From positions 33,535 through 97,534 of the forward strand of contig JAFGBU010000040.1 in NCBI GenBank assembly GCA_016932995.1: a stretch of 64,000 nt of DNA, written 5' to 3'. The notes under the pieces were generated by a model that saw only the letters and a program-made list of their open reading frames with translations, was not told the origin of the DNA and made no database searches. This DNA is from Desulfovibrionaceae bacterium. Its GTDB lineage: Bacteria; Desulfobacterota; Desulfovibrionia; Desulfovibrionales; Desulfovibrionaceae. The translations under genes were made by a program, and so were the position numbers. Every line of letters starts with the position of its first letter. Positions within the stretch are counted from its first letter, which is position 1. This document shows positions 50,492 through 60,153 of the stretch, piece after piece.

Positions 50492-51607
50492 TCATCCCTG
50501 CTTGAACAGAAATCTGCGCATGGATACGTTGAGCACCAGACCGACAAGACAGAAGTTCATCAGCGTGGCGCTGCCCCCATAGCTGATGAAGGGCAAAGGA
50601 ATGCCCACCACCGGCATGAGCCCCAGAACCATACCTATATTGATCAGAATTTGCCAGAAAAAATAAAAGAACACCCCCGCCGCCAGATAGCTGCCGAACA
50701 GGTCCTTGGCGTCCCGGGCCACGGTGACGATCTGGTACAGAAAAAGGCAGAACAGCCCGAGCAGGATGATGGTCCCGGCAAAGCCCCACTCCTCGCCGAA
50801 CACGGCCACCGCGAAGTCGGTGTGCTTTTCGGGCAAAAACCTGAGCTGGCTCTGGGTCCCGGCCAGAAAGCCCTTGCCCCAGAACCGGCCGGACCCGATG
50901 GCGATCTCGGACTGCAAAATGTGGTAGCCCGCGCCCAACGGGTCGCTTGAGGGGTCCAGAAAGGACAAAATCCGCCTCTTCTGATAGCCGTGGAGCAGAA
51001 ACCAGCCCAGGGGCAGCAGGCAGGGCACGGCCATGCAGGCGGTCTTCAGCACCCGCGCCGTGACCCCCCGAAACAGGATCATGCCGCCCAAAATGAGCAG
51101 GATGGACAGGCCCGAGCCCAGGTCCGGCTGGAGCACGACCAGCCCGGCCGGGATCAGGCCCACGCCCAGGATGCAGAACAGCCGCGCGAAGTCCAGGGGC
51201 CGCTTCTCCCTGGCCAGGAGCCTGGCCCCGACGATCAGGACGCTGATCTTGGCCAGCTCGCCGGGCTGGAAGTTCACAAATCCCAGGCCGAGCCAGCGCC
51301 TGGCCCCGCCGATGCTCTTGCCCGCGAAGAACACGGTCACCAGCAGCCCGACCGTTATCCAGAACAGGGGCCAGGCCATGGTCTTGAGGTGCCGGTAGTC
51401 CACGAGCATGAGCGCGACCATGCCCGAAAGCCCGATCAGGCCCCAGATAAGCTGTTTCTGATAGTAGGGGGCCACGCTGATGCCGTCCTCGAGCCTGAAC
51501 CCGCTGGCCGAGTACAGGTTCAGGACCCCGCACAGGAAAAGCAGGGCCATGAGGCAGAACAGGGTCCAGTGGATGTGGGTCAGGAGCCGGCGGTCAATTG
51601 GGGCCAT
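50492..51607 (-). CDS. rodA: Rod-shape peptidoglycan polymerase RodA
   Basis: SEDS-family glycosyltransferase of the elongasome, 371 residues, with ten membrane helices. Landmarks: GLGFVNFQPGELAKISVL, GVTARVLKTACMAV, GYQKRRILSFLDPSSDPLGAGYH, SQLRFLPEKHTDFAVAVFGEEWGF and VGIPLPFISYGGSATLMNF. ATG at 51607 has GGAGGG eight bases upstream and overlaps the mrdA end by 14 bases. It works with PBP2 encoded just upstream. Confidence 0.96.
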   Translation of the reverse strand: MAPIDRRLLTHIHWTLFCLMALLFLCGVLNLYSASGFRLEDGISVAPYYQKQLIWGLIGLSGMVALMLVDYRHLKTMAWPLFWITVGLLVTVFFAGKSIGGARRWLGLGFVNFQPGELAKISVLIVGARLLAREKRPLDFARLFCILGVGLIPAGLVVLQPDLGSGLSILLILGGMILFRGVTARVLKTACMAVPCLLPLGWFLLHGYQKRRILSFLDPSSDPLGAGYHILQSEIAIGSGRFWGKGFLAGTQSQLRFLPEKHTDFAVAVFGEEWGFAGTIILLGLFCLFLYQIVTVARDAKDLFGSYLAAGVFFYFFWQILINIGMVLGLMPVVGIPLPFISYGGSATLMNFCLVGLVLNVSMRRFLFKQG

Positions 51608-53441
51608 TGTCCGAACCCTCCGCAAGGCCCTGCCCCGGCGCCGGCCGGGCCAGGAAGCCCTTTGAAAACACGTGCTCGAAGACCGCCTTGAGCACCGGCC
51701 CGGCCCCGGACGAGCCGTGGCCGCCGTGCTCGACCATGGCCACGGCCACGTACCGCCGGCCGTCCTTCTCCGCGAACCCGGCCATCCAGGCGTGGTCCCG
51801 GTACTCGTAGGGTATCTCGTGGTCCTTCAGGTCCTTGAGCTCGTCGGTCAGCCTGACCACCTGGGCCGTGCCGGTCTTGGCCCCGATGACCAGGCCCCTG
51901 GTGCGCAGGCGCCTGGCCGTGCCCTGCGGGTCCTCGACCGTGGCCACCATGGCCTCCTGTATGCGCCCCCTGTGCTCGTCGTTCAGGGGGATATTGGCCT
52001 GCCTCTCCGGGGCCTGGTCGGCCAGGAGGTGCGGCCTGAGCAGCCAGCCGCCGTTCAGCATGGCGCACAGAAACCGGGCCACCTGGAGCGGGGAGACCAG
52101 GGTGTAGCCCTGGCCGATGGCCAGGTTCAGGTCCTCGCCCTTTTGCCAGCGCTCGCCGAAGCGCTGAAGCTTCCAGCCCCTGGACGGGATGTTGCCCGGC
52201 TTCTCGTGGGGCAGGCCGATCCCGGTCAGGGCCCCGAACCCGCAGGCCTTGGCGAAGCGGCTTACGCGGTCCACCCCGAGCCTCATGCCCAGCTTGTAGA
52301 AGTACACGTCGCAGGACTCGACAATGGCCCTTTCCAGGGCCACCCGGCCGTGGCCGCCCTTTCGCCAGCACCTGAACTCGTGCTTGCCCAGGCGGATGGA
52401 CCCGGTGCAGAAGACCGACTCCGCGGGGTCCAGGAGGCCCTCGCGCAGGCCGCAGCCGGCCATGACCAGCTTGAACACCGAGCCCGGGGGATAGACGCTC
52501 TGTATGGCCCGGTTCTGGAGCGGGTGCATGGGGTCGTCGCGCAGGGCCTGCCACTGCTCCGGGCTCAGGCCCACGCTGAAGTCGTTGCCGTCGAACGAGG
52601 GCGCGCTGACCAGGGCCAGGACCTGGCCGCTGTCCGGCTCCATGACCACCACGGCCCCGGCCTTGCCCTCCAGTATCCCGGCGATCATGGACTGGAGGCC
52701 CAGGTCGATGGACAGCCGGACATCCTCCCCGGCCTGGGGCCGCGTGAGCAGGGTCTCGGCCAGCCGCCTGCCGCTGACGTCCACCTCGAGCTGGTTGAGG
52801 CCCTTTCGGCCGCGGATGCGCTCCTCGATCATGCGCTCCAGGCCCTGCTTGCCCACGTTGTCGCCCAGGGAGAGCCCGGGGTCCTTTTCCAGCTCCTCCT
52901 CGTTGGCCTCGGCCACGTAGCCCAGGATGTGGGCCAGCAGGTCGCCGTACTTGTACCTGCGCCTGGGCCGGACCATTATCTCCAGGCCGGGCCAGCGCAG
53001 GTTGTTGGCCTCGATGACCGCCAGGCGGTCAAAGGACAGGTCCGGCAACAGGATCAGGGGCTCGAAGGGCTTCACCCGGCGGACCTTGCGGCGGTAGGTC
53101 TCGCGCAGGGCAGACAGCGGCGTCCCGGTCAGCCGGGCGACCGCCTCCAGGGTGGCGCCCACGTCCCTACAGTCCTCGCGCACCAGGCCCAGGGCGTAGG
53201 CCGGCTCGTTGACCGCCACCAGGACCCCGTTGCGGTCCCGGATCAGGCCCCGGGGCGCGTACACGGACTCCTGGCGCAGCTGGTTCTGGCGGGCCTTTTC
53301 CGCGAAATCCCCGCCCAGGTGGACCTGCAGGTACCACAGGCGCACCGAGAACAGGCAGAACAGGCCCGGGATCAGGACCTGGAGGAGCAGAAGCCCGCTT
53401 TTGGGCGTCTGCTGCTCGTTGACCTCATAAAAAGTGCTCAT
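51594..53441 (-). CDS. mrdA: Penicillin-binding protein 2
   Basis: Elongasome transpeptidase, 615 residues. An N-terminal membrane anchor (LLLLQVLIPGLFCLFSVRLWY) is followed by the dimerisation/pedestal domain (VYAPRGLIRDRNG) and the transpeptidase domain with SxxK in PPGSVFKLVMA, SCD in VESCDVYFYK and KTGTAQ near residue 530. GGAGAC precedes the ATG, and the gene overlaps mreD by 17 bases. Complete and in the family length range. Confidence 0.97.
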   Translation of the reverse strand: MSTFYEVNEQQTPKSGLLLLQVLIPGLFCLFSVRLWYLQVHLGGDFAEKARQNQLRQESVYAPRGLIRDRNGVLVAVNEPAYALGLVREDCRDVGATLEAVARLTGTPLSALRETYRRKVRRVKPFEPLILLPDLSFDRLAVIEANNLRWPGLEIMVRPRRRYKYGDLLAHILGYVAEANEEELEKDPGLSLGDNVGKQGLERMIEERIRGRKGLNQLEVDVSGRRLAETLLTRPQAGEDVRLSIDLGLQSMIAGILEGKAGAVVVMEPDSGQVLALVSAPSFDGNDFSVGLSPEQWQALRDDPMHPLQNRAIQSVYPPGSVFKLVMAGCGLREGLLDPAESVFCTGSIRLGKHEFRCWRKGGHGRVALERAIVESCDVYFYKLGMRLGVDRVSRFAKACGFGALTGIGLPHEKPGNIPSRGWKLQRFGERWQKGEDLNLAIGQGYTLVSPLQVARFLCAMLNGGWLLRPHLLADQAPERQANIPLNDEHRGRIQEAMVATVEDPQGTARRLRTRGLVIGAKTGTAQVVRLTDELKDLKDHEIPYEYRDHAWMAGFAEKDGRRYVAVAMVEHGGHGSSGAGPVLKAVFEHVFSKGFLARPAPGQGLAEGSDNGPN

Positions 53442-53892
53442 GTCTCCTCAGCCGGTCCGGAAAGACCCGGCCCAAGGCCAGCCATTCCACGGGGAAGACC
53501 GCGGCCTGGAGGACCGCCTCCAGGGCCAGCCGCCGCAGGGGCAGCTCGATCCCCTGGAGCAGGCCCGAGGCCATGGCGCAGAGCACGTGCAGCAGCCCGA
53601 GGCCCGCGCCGAGCAGGCACATGAACAGGACGCTCTCGGGCTCGAAGGCCCGGCGCCCCAGGAAGTAGAGCAGGCCGAGGCCGCCGTACCAGAGGATGGA
53701 GTAGCCGAAGGCCAGGCTGCCCACGCCCTCCTGGACAAAGATCAGGGCCAGGCCGAGCCACAACGCGGCCAGCCAGTCCTCCTCCTGGAGGCAGACGACC
53801 AGTCCGGCGGCCAAGAGGTCCACGCCCGGCAGAAAGCTCTGGGCCCAGATTCCGGCCAGGACAAAGGCCGTCCACCACAGGGCCTTGAACAT
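53425..53892 (-). CDS. mreD: Rod-shape protein MreD
   Basis: 155-residue inner-membrane protein with five to six hydrophobic segments (FVLAGIWAQSFLPG, LAALWLGLALIFVQEG, GGLGLLYFLGR). It is recognised mainly by size, hydrophobicity and its place between mreC and mrdA, since MreD sequence is poorly conserved. The start is one base after the mreC stop. Overlap with mrdA is 17 bases. Confidence 0.9.
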   Translation of the reverse strand: MFKALWWTAFVLAGIWAQSFLPGVDLLAAGLVVCLQEEDWLAALWLGLALIFVQEGVGSLAFGYSILWYGGLGLLYFLGRRAFEPESVLFMCLLGAGLGLLHVLCAMASGLLQGIELPLRRLALEAVLQAAVFPVEWLALGRVFPDRLRRHEHFL

Positions 53893-53893
53893 C

Positions 53894-54730
53894 TCAGTCC
53901 CCCGGGCCCTTTTCCGCGGGCAGGCGCCTCAGGATCAGGACCTCCTCCAGGCCGTCGGCGTCCATCAGGGGCTCGGCCCGCACGTCCAGGAACAGCGAGA
54001 TGTCCGAGCGGTTGATCCCCGAGACCCTGGCCACGGGCAGGCCCTTGGGGAAGACCCCGCCCAGGCCCGAGGTGACCAGGATCTCGCCCGGCTCCAGGGC
54101 CGCGTTGAGCTTCATGTACTTGACGCTGAGGTCCCGGCCCCAGCCCTGCCCGGCCAGGATGCCCGCGGCCCGGTTCTTCAGGCCGACCACGGCCACCCGG
54201 CTGTTCATGTCCGAGATCAGAAGCACGGTGGACGAGGCCAGCCCGGCGCGCATGACGCTGCCCACGACCCCCTCGGCGCAGACCACGGGCGTGTCCTCCG
54301 AGACCCCCTGGCCCGAGCCCTTGTCCACCAGGACCGTGTCCAGGACCCCAGCCGGCCCCATCCTGTGGGCCACGACCCTGGCCCCTTCCATGGCCCAGCC
54401 CTCGGGCGGGGCGAAGCGCAGCAGCCTCTCCAGCCGGACCGTGGCCCTGGAGCGCTCGGCCAGGGTCATGTTCTCCAGCCTCAGGCGGCGGTTGTCCTCG
54501 CGCAGGAGGTCGTTCTCCTGCTTCAGCCCGACCAGGTAGACGTAGCGCTCCCAGAACCCGACGGCCTTGTCCGCGATCCAGTCCCCGGGCCTGAGGACCC
54601 AGCCGCTGAAGTCCAGGCCGGTGTGGGCCGAAAAGGTGTCCAGATGCCCTGTTCTCAGGTTCCAGGTGTACAGGGTCAGGTACAGAAACAGACCCGCAAG
54701 GAGAATTACCGCTATACGCTTGAGCTTCAC
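53894..54730 (-). CDS. mreC: Rod-shape protein MreC
   Basis: Periplasmic elongasome scaffold with an N-terminal membrane helix (LKRIAVILLAGLFLYLTLY), a coiled coil (LVGLKQENDLLREDNRRLRLENMTL) and the beta domain (GARVVAHRMGPAGVLDTVLVDKGSGQGV ... GINRSDISLFLDVRAEP). About 278 residues. I start at GTG at 54730, one base after the mreB stop, since the frame above it is mreB read-through; the RBS is weak, fitting translational coupling to mreB. Confidence 0.93.
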   Translation of the reverse strand: MKLKRIAVILLAGLFLYLTLYTWNLRTGHLDTFSAHTGLDFSGWVLRPGDWIADKAVGFWERYVYLVGLKQENDLLREDNRRLRLENMTLAERSRATVRLERLLRFAPPEGWAMEGARVVAHRMGPAGVLDTVLVDKGSGQGVSEDTPVVCAEGVVGSVMRAGLASSTVLLISDMNSRVAVVGLKNRAAGILAGQGWGRDLSVKYMKLNAALEPGEILVTSGLGGVFPKGLPVARVSGINRSDISLFLDVRAEPLMDADGLEEVLILRRLPAEKGPGD

Positions 54731-54731
54731 G

Positions 54732-55817
<1,086 letters not shown>

Positions 55818-55923
55818 TCAAAACACGAACGTATTGCGATATTGTGCGGGACGGTCAAGGGATTGGTAGCAAACAACGCATGGGCAGGCAACAGATTTCA
55901 TTTTCAGGCCCCGGAACGCGCCG

Positions 55924-56886
55924 GTGAACCGCCACTACGCCCTTTCCGCGTACCTTGGCCGGCGCTTCGCCGGTCCGGTGCGCAAGATACCCCTGGACGC
56001 CGGGTTCTCCTGCCCCAACCGGGACGGGACCCTGTCCACCCGGGGCTGCCTGTTCTGCAACCCCAGGGGCTCGGGCACCGGGCTCTGGGACCGGGGCCTG
56101 GACCTGGCCGCGCAGTGGGAGCACTGGCGCAAACGGCTGGGCAAAAGACACAAAAGCGAGATGTTTTTCGCCTACCTGCAGTCCTTTTCCAACACCCACG
56201 GCCCGATCGCGCGCCTGGCCCGGGTCCTGGACCAATTGCTCGGGCTGCCCGGCCTGGTCGGGATCAGCCTGGGCACCAGGCCGGACTGCCTGGACCGGGC
56301 CAAGCTCGACCTCTTGGCCGAGATACCGGTGGACACCCACCTGGAGATCGGCCTGCAGAGCGCCAACGACAAGACCCTGCGGCGCGTCAACCGGGGCCAC
56401 GACTCCGCGGCCTTTGCCCGGGCCGCGGAGCGGGCCGCGAGGCGCGGGCTTCTGGTCTGCGCCCACCTGGTCGCCGGGCTGCCCGGCGAGCACGGCCAGG
56501 ACCTGCTGCGCAGCGTGGACTTCGTCAACGAGCTGCCGGTGCACGGGGTCAAGTTCCACAACGCCTACGTCTGCCGGGACACGGGCCTGGCCGACATGTG
56601 GCGGGCCGGGGCCTTCGCGCCCCCGGGCCTGGACGAGTACGCGGACTGGCTCTGCCGGGCCCTGGCCCGGCTCAGGCCGGATGCGGTGGTGCACCGCCTG
56701 GCCGGCGACCCCGCGCCGGGCGAGCTCCTGGCCCCCGTGTGGGCCGGGGACAAGCCCCGCGTGCTCGCGGCGATCATGGACCGGCTAAAGCAGACCGACA
56801 CCTGGCAGGGCAAGGAGGCCGGGGCCGAAGACGAACCCCCGGCCTGGTTCGAGGCCCGGGGACCGGGCCCGGAGGGGCAGGGATGA
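55924..56886 (+). CDS. TIGR01212-family radical SAM protein (YhcC-like)
   Basis: 320-residue radical SAM protein of the YhcC/TIGR01212 family. The 4Fe-4S ligands are in GFSCPNRDGTLSTRGCLFCN (the CX3CX2C-like cluster of this group), followed by SNTHGPIARL, LGTRPDCLD, EIGLQSANDKTLRRVNRGHD and LVAGLPGE. Function is not established; it is close to the B12-independent, elongator-like radical SAM proteins. The start is GTG at 55924. It overlaps the methyltransferase by four bases (ATGA). Confidence 0.9.
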   Translation: MNRHYALSAYLGRRFAGPVRKIPLDAGFSCPNRDGTLSTRGCLFCNPRGSGTGLWDRGLDLAAQWEHWRKRLGKRHKSEMFFAYLQSFSNTHGPIARLARVLDQLLGLPGLVGISLGTRPDCLDRAKLDLLAEIPVDTHLEIGLQSANDKTLRRVNRGHDSAAFARAAERAARRGLLVCAHLVAGLPGEHGQDLLRSVDFVNELPVHGVKFHNAYVCRDTGLADMWRAGAFAPPGLDEYADWLCRALARLRPDAVVHRLAGDPAPGELLAPVWAGDKPRVLAAIMDRLKQTDTWQGKEAGAEDEPPAWFEARGPGPEGQG

Positions 56887-57386
56887 GCAGCCGCCTGGAG
56901 ACCGTGTGCGGGGGCGGCCTGGCCCTGACCCTGTGCTGGCGGGACGGGTTTTTGACCGCGACCCGCCTGGACTGGGCCAAAGACAGGCCCGGCGACCCCG
57001 AGGCCTCGGCCCAGGCCCGCGAGGCCCGGGCCGGGCTTTCGCGCCTGGCCCGGGGAGAGCGGCCCCATTGGCCGCCCTTTGTCCTGGACCTCTCGGTCCT
57101 GAGCCCGTTCGGCCTGCTCGTGACCCGGGTCCTGCTGGAGACCGCCGGGTTCGGCCGGACCGTCACCTACGGCGAGCTTGCCGCGCGCTGCGCAAGGCCC
57201 GGCGCGGCCCGGGCCGTGGGCCGGGTCATGGCCAGGAACCCCTGGCCGCTCATCGTGCCCTGCCACCGGGTCCTGGGCGCGGGCGGCCGGCTGGGCGGAT
57301 ACAGCGCCCCGGCCGGGCCGGGGCTGAAAAAGCACCTCCTCGGGCTCGAAGGGGCCCTCCCGGATCAGTCCTGGCACGCATCTTGA
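56883..57386 (+). CDS. ogt: Methylated-DNA-protein-cysteine methyltransferase-like
   Basis: DNA repair protein of 167 residues of the Ogt/AGT type. The C-terminal domain holds LLETAGFGRTVTYGELAARC and the active-site stretch NPWPLIVPCHRVLG with the acceptor cysteine (PCHRV), and GGYSAPAGPGLKKHLL. The N-terminal domain is short and not clearly related to Ada. Alkyltransferases irreversibly take methyl groups from O6-methylguanine. The ATG overlaps the upstream stop as ATGA, so translation is coupled. Confidence 0.92.
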   Translation: MSSRLETVCGGGLALTLCWRDGFLTATRLDWAKDRPGDPEASAQAREARAGLSRLARGERPHWPPFVLDLSVLSPFGLLVTRVLLETAGFGRTVTYGELAARCARPGAARAVGRVMARNPWPLIVPCHRVLGAGGRLGGYSAPAGPGLKKHLLGLEGALPDQSWHAS

Positions 57387-57452
57387 TGCTCCCGGGCCGG
57401 ACCGCCGGCCCGCTGACGCCCGGGCCGGGTCCGAGACGCGGGGCCTGAGCGA

Positions 57453-58808
57453 ATGAAGGTGAAATACGCGATCATAGGCGCCGGGCCGACCGGCCTGGGC
57501 GCGGCCAACCGCCTCAGGGAGCTGGGCGAGGAGTCCTTCGTGGTCCTGGAGAGGGACGCCTGGGCCGGGGGCCTGGCCGCCAGCTTCAGCGACCCGGCGG
57601 GCTTCACCTGGGACCTGGGCGGGCACGTCATCTTCTCCCACTACGAGTACTTCGACCGGCTCCTGGACGACCTCTTGGCCGGGCAGTTCCTGGAGCACCA
57701 GAGGGAGTCCTGGGTCCGGGCCTGCGGGACCTGGGTCCCGTACCCGTTCCAGAACAACGTCCGCCGCCTGCCGCCCGAGGACCGCTGGCGCTGCGTCAAG
57801 GGGCTCTTGCCGGGCAACAGGCCAAAGGACGAGCCGGCCGACTTCGGGCAGTGGATCGAGCGGGTCTTCGGCCGGGGCATCGCCGAGATATTCATGTGGC
57901 CCTACAACTTCAAGGTCTGGGCCACCCCGGCCGAGCGGATGTCCTTTTCCTGGATCGCCGAGCGGGTCAGCCTGGTGGACCTTGAGACCGTGATCAAGAA
58001 CATCGTCCTGGAGACCGACGATCTGGGCTGGGGCCCGAACAACACCTTCCGCTTCCCGCTCTCCGGGGGCACGGGCGAGATATTCCGCCGCCTGGCCGGG
58101 CGCCTCAAGGACCGGGTCCTGTTCAGCGAGCCCGTGGCCCGCGTCGACGCCCGGTCCCGGACCCTGAGCACCGAAACCGGGCTAACGGTCTCCTACCACA
58201 GGCTCCTGAACACCGGGCCCCTGGACCGCCTGATCCTGGATTGGCTGGCATCGCCCGGGCCGGACCTGGTCCAGGCGGCCCGCGGGCTGACCCACAACAG
58301 CGTGCACGTCTCCGGGGTCGGGGTCCGGGGAGGGGCCCGGGACCCGCGCTGCTGGATGTACTTTCCGGGCCCCGAGACCCCGTTCTACCGGGCGACCAAC
58401 TTCCACAACTACTCGCCGAACAACGCGGCCGAGCCCGGGAGGCAGCGGGCCCTGATGTGCGAGACCGCGTTTTCCGAACACAAGCCCGAGGACCTGGACG
58501 GCCTTTCGGACCGGACCGTGGACGGCCTGGCCGCCGCGGGCCTGCTCGACGCGGCCCGGGGGCCGGACATCGTGTCCAAATGGCAGGCCGTGCTCGACTA
58601 CGCCTACCCGGTGCCTTGCCTTGAGCGCGACCAGGCGCTAAGAACTATCCAGCCGCAACTGGAGGCCCTGGACATCTTCTCCAGGGGCCGGTTCGGCGGC
58701 TGGCGCTACGAGGTCGGAAACATGGACCATTCGCTGATGCAGGGCGTGGAGTGGGCCGAGCGCATGGTCCTGGGCAAACCGGAGTCCACCTATGTCTGGA
58801 GGTCCTGA
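57453..58808 (+). CDS. FAD-dependent amine-oxidase/UDP-galactopyranose-mutase-like protein
   Basis: 451-residue flavoprotein. The N-terminal dinucleotide fold is AIIGAGPTGLGAANRL with the acidic ribose residue in VVLERDAWAGGLAASF; FTWDLGGHVIFSHYEYF follows, as in FAD-dependent protoporphyrinogen-oxidase/UGM-like enzymes. The WPYNFKVWATPAERMSFSW and GRFGGWRYEVGNMDHSLMQG segments are characteristic of a clade often annotated as UDP-galactopyranose mutase or NAD(P)-binding protein. Substrate unknown; sugar-nucleotide isomerisation is possible. The gene overlaps the peptidase gene by 17 bases. Confidence 0.75.
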   Translation: MKVKYAIIGAGPTGLGAANRLRELGEESFVVLERDAWAGGLAASFSDPAGFTWDLGGHVIFSHYEYFDRLLDDLLAGQFLEHQRESWVRACGTWVPYPFQNNVRRLPPEDRWRCVKGLLPGNRPKDEPADFGQWIERVFGRGIAEIFMWPYNFKVWATPAERMSFSWIAERVSLVDLETVIKNIVLETDDLGWGPNNTFRFPLSGGTGEIFRRLAGRLKDRVLFSEPVARVDARSRTLSTETGLTVSYHRLLNTGPLDRLILDWLASPGPDLVQAARGLTHNSVHVSGVGVRGGARDPRCWMYFPGPETPFYRATNFHNYSPNNAAEPGRQRALMCETAFSEHKPEDLDGLSDRTVDGLAAAGLLDAARGPDIVSKWQAVLDYAYPVPCLERDQALRTIQPQLEALDIFSRGRFGGWRYEVGNMDHSLMQGVEWAERMVLGKPESTYVWRS

Positions 58809-59880
58809 CCTGGACAGATCCGTTTTCGAGGCCCGCAGGCGAAGGCTCAAGTCGGTCCTCAGGCGTCACGGCCTGCCCGGTCTGCTGGTCAGCCACGCGG
58901 CCAACCGCTTCTATCTGAGCGGCTTCGAGCTCCACGACGCCCAGTGCAACGAGTCCTCGGGCTGGCTGGTGGTGAGCGCGGACAACCGCGACTACCTGTT
59001 CACGGACCCGCGCTTCGAGGACGCCGCGGCCCGGGTCTGGAACAGGGAGGCCGTGATCGTGTACACGGACAAGAAGCACTCCCTGGTCGGATCCCTGCTC
59101 AAGGGCCAGGGCCAGGCCGAGCTGGCCTTCGAGTCCCGGTCCCTCAACTTCCGCGACCACCAGGAACTGTCCAAGCACCTGCGGCTCCAGCCCTCCGAGG
59201 GCCTGGTCGAGGGCCTGCGCATGGTCAAGGACCAGGAGGAGCTGCGCAGGATCGAGGCCTCCTGCGCCCTGAACCACCGGGTGCTCAGGGACATCGAGTC
59301 CCGGCTTACGCCGGGCAGGAGCGAGGCCGAGATCGCCTGGGAGATCGAGAGGCTCTTTCGCGAGGCCGGGGCCTCGGAGCTGGCCTTTGCGCCCATCGTG
59401 GCCGTGGACGCGAACGCCGCCCTGCCCCACGCCGTGCCCGGGGACGCGGTCATCCGCGAGGGCTCGCTGGTGCTCGTGGACATCGGCGGCAGGTACCTGG
59501 ACTACTGCTCGGACCAGACCCGGACCTTCTGGGTCGGGGCCCGGCCCCCGGACAGGTTCCTCAAGACCCTGGAGCAGGTCAAGACGGCCCAGAAAAAGGC
59601 CCTGTCCATACTCCGGCCCGGCCTGCCCGCGGCCGACGCCTTCCGGGCGGCCAGGGCCTATTTCGAGGAGCAGGGCGTGGCCGCCCGCTTCACCCACTCC
59701 CTGGGACACGGCGTGGGCCTGGAGACCCACGAGCCGCCCAGCCTGGGCCAGAGGTCCAAGGCCGGCCTCAAGACCGGCATGATCATCACCCTGGAGCCGG
59801 GCCTGTACTTTCCGGGCTGGGGAGGCGTGCGCTGGGAGCACATGGTCCTGATCACCAGCGACGGCGCGAGGCTGCTTTGA
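58792..59880 (+). CDS. M24-family aminopeptidase P/Xaa-Pro dipeptidase
   Basis: 362-residue metallopeptidase of the pita-bread fold. A creatinase-like N-domain (about 1-130) is followed by the catalytic domain with all five metal ligands: Asp in LVLVDIGGRY, Asp in CSDQTRTFWV, His in TH-SLGHGVGLETHEPP, Glu in ITLEPGLYFPG and Glu in VRWEHMVLIT. It cleaves X-Pro bonds. ATG at 58792 lies inside the FAD gene with GGAG eight bases upstream. The DUF4911 gene overlaps its stop. Confidence 0.93.
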   Translation: MSGGPDLDRSVFEARRRRLKSVLRRHGLPGLLVSHAANRFYLSGFELHDAQCNESSGWLVVSADNRDYLFTDPRFEDAAARVWNREAVIVYTDKKHSLVGSLLKGQGQAELAFESRSLNFRDHQELSKHLRLQPSEGLVEGLRMVKDQEELRRIEASCALNHRVLRDIESRLTPGRSEAEIAWEIERLFREAGASELAFAPIVAVDANAALPHAVPGDAVIREGSLVLVDIGGRYLDYCSDQTRTFWVGARPPDRFLKTLEQVKTAQKKALSILRPGLPAADAFRAARAYFEEQGVAARFTHSLGHGVGLETHEPPSLGQRSKAGLKTGMIITLEPGLYFPGWGGVRWEHMVLITSDGARLL

Positions 59881-60146
59881 GCGCGCCGCGCCGCCGCCGG
59901 CCGCGGGTCCATCCCCCGGCCCGGTTCTCGGGGCGCGTCTACGTCAGGCTGCCCAGGCCGGCGATCGCCCGGTTCCGCTTTCTCCTGGAGGCCCGCGACA
60001 ACCTGGGCCTGTTCACCGCGGCCGAGGCCGAAAGCGGCCTGCTCATGGTCCGCTTCAGCCCGCACCAGCGCCGCGAGATGCGCGATTTTCTGGACTCGGT
60101 CCGGGCCGAGCTCGGCCTGGAGCTGGTCTTCGAGCCCGAGGTCTGA
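59877..60146 (+). CDS. DUF4911-domain protein
   Basis: 89-residue protein of the DUF4911 family, unknown function, common in Desulfovibrio-type bacteria. It contains VYVRLPRPAIARFRFLLEARDNLGLFTA and MVRFSPHQRREMRDFLDSV, a compact beta-alpha fold. The N-terminus is Arg/Pro-rich. The start is probably TTG at 59877 with GAGG five bases upstream, overlapping the peptidase stop (TTGA); an ATG start is not available. The coupling to M24 peptidase is repeated in relatives and may be functional. Confidence 0.75.
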   Translation: MSAPRRRRPRVHPPARFSGRVYVRLPRPAIARFRFLLEARDNLGLFTAAEAESGLLMVRFSPHQRREMRDFLDSVRAELGLELVFEPEV

Positions 60147-60153
60147 GCCGCCC

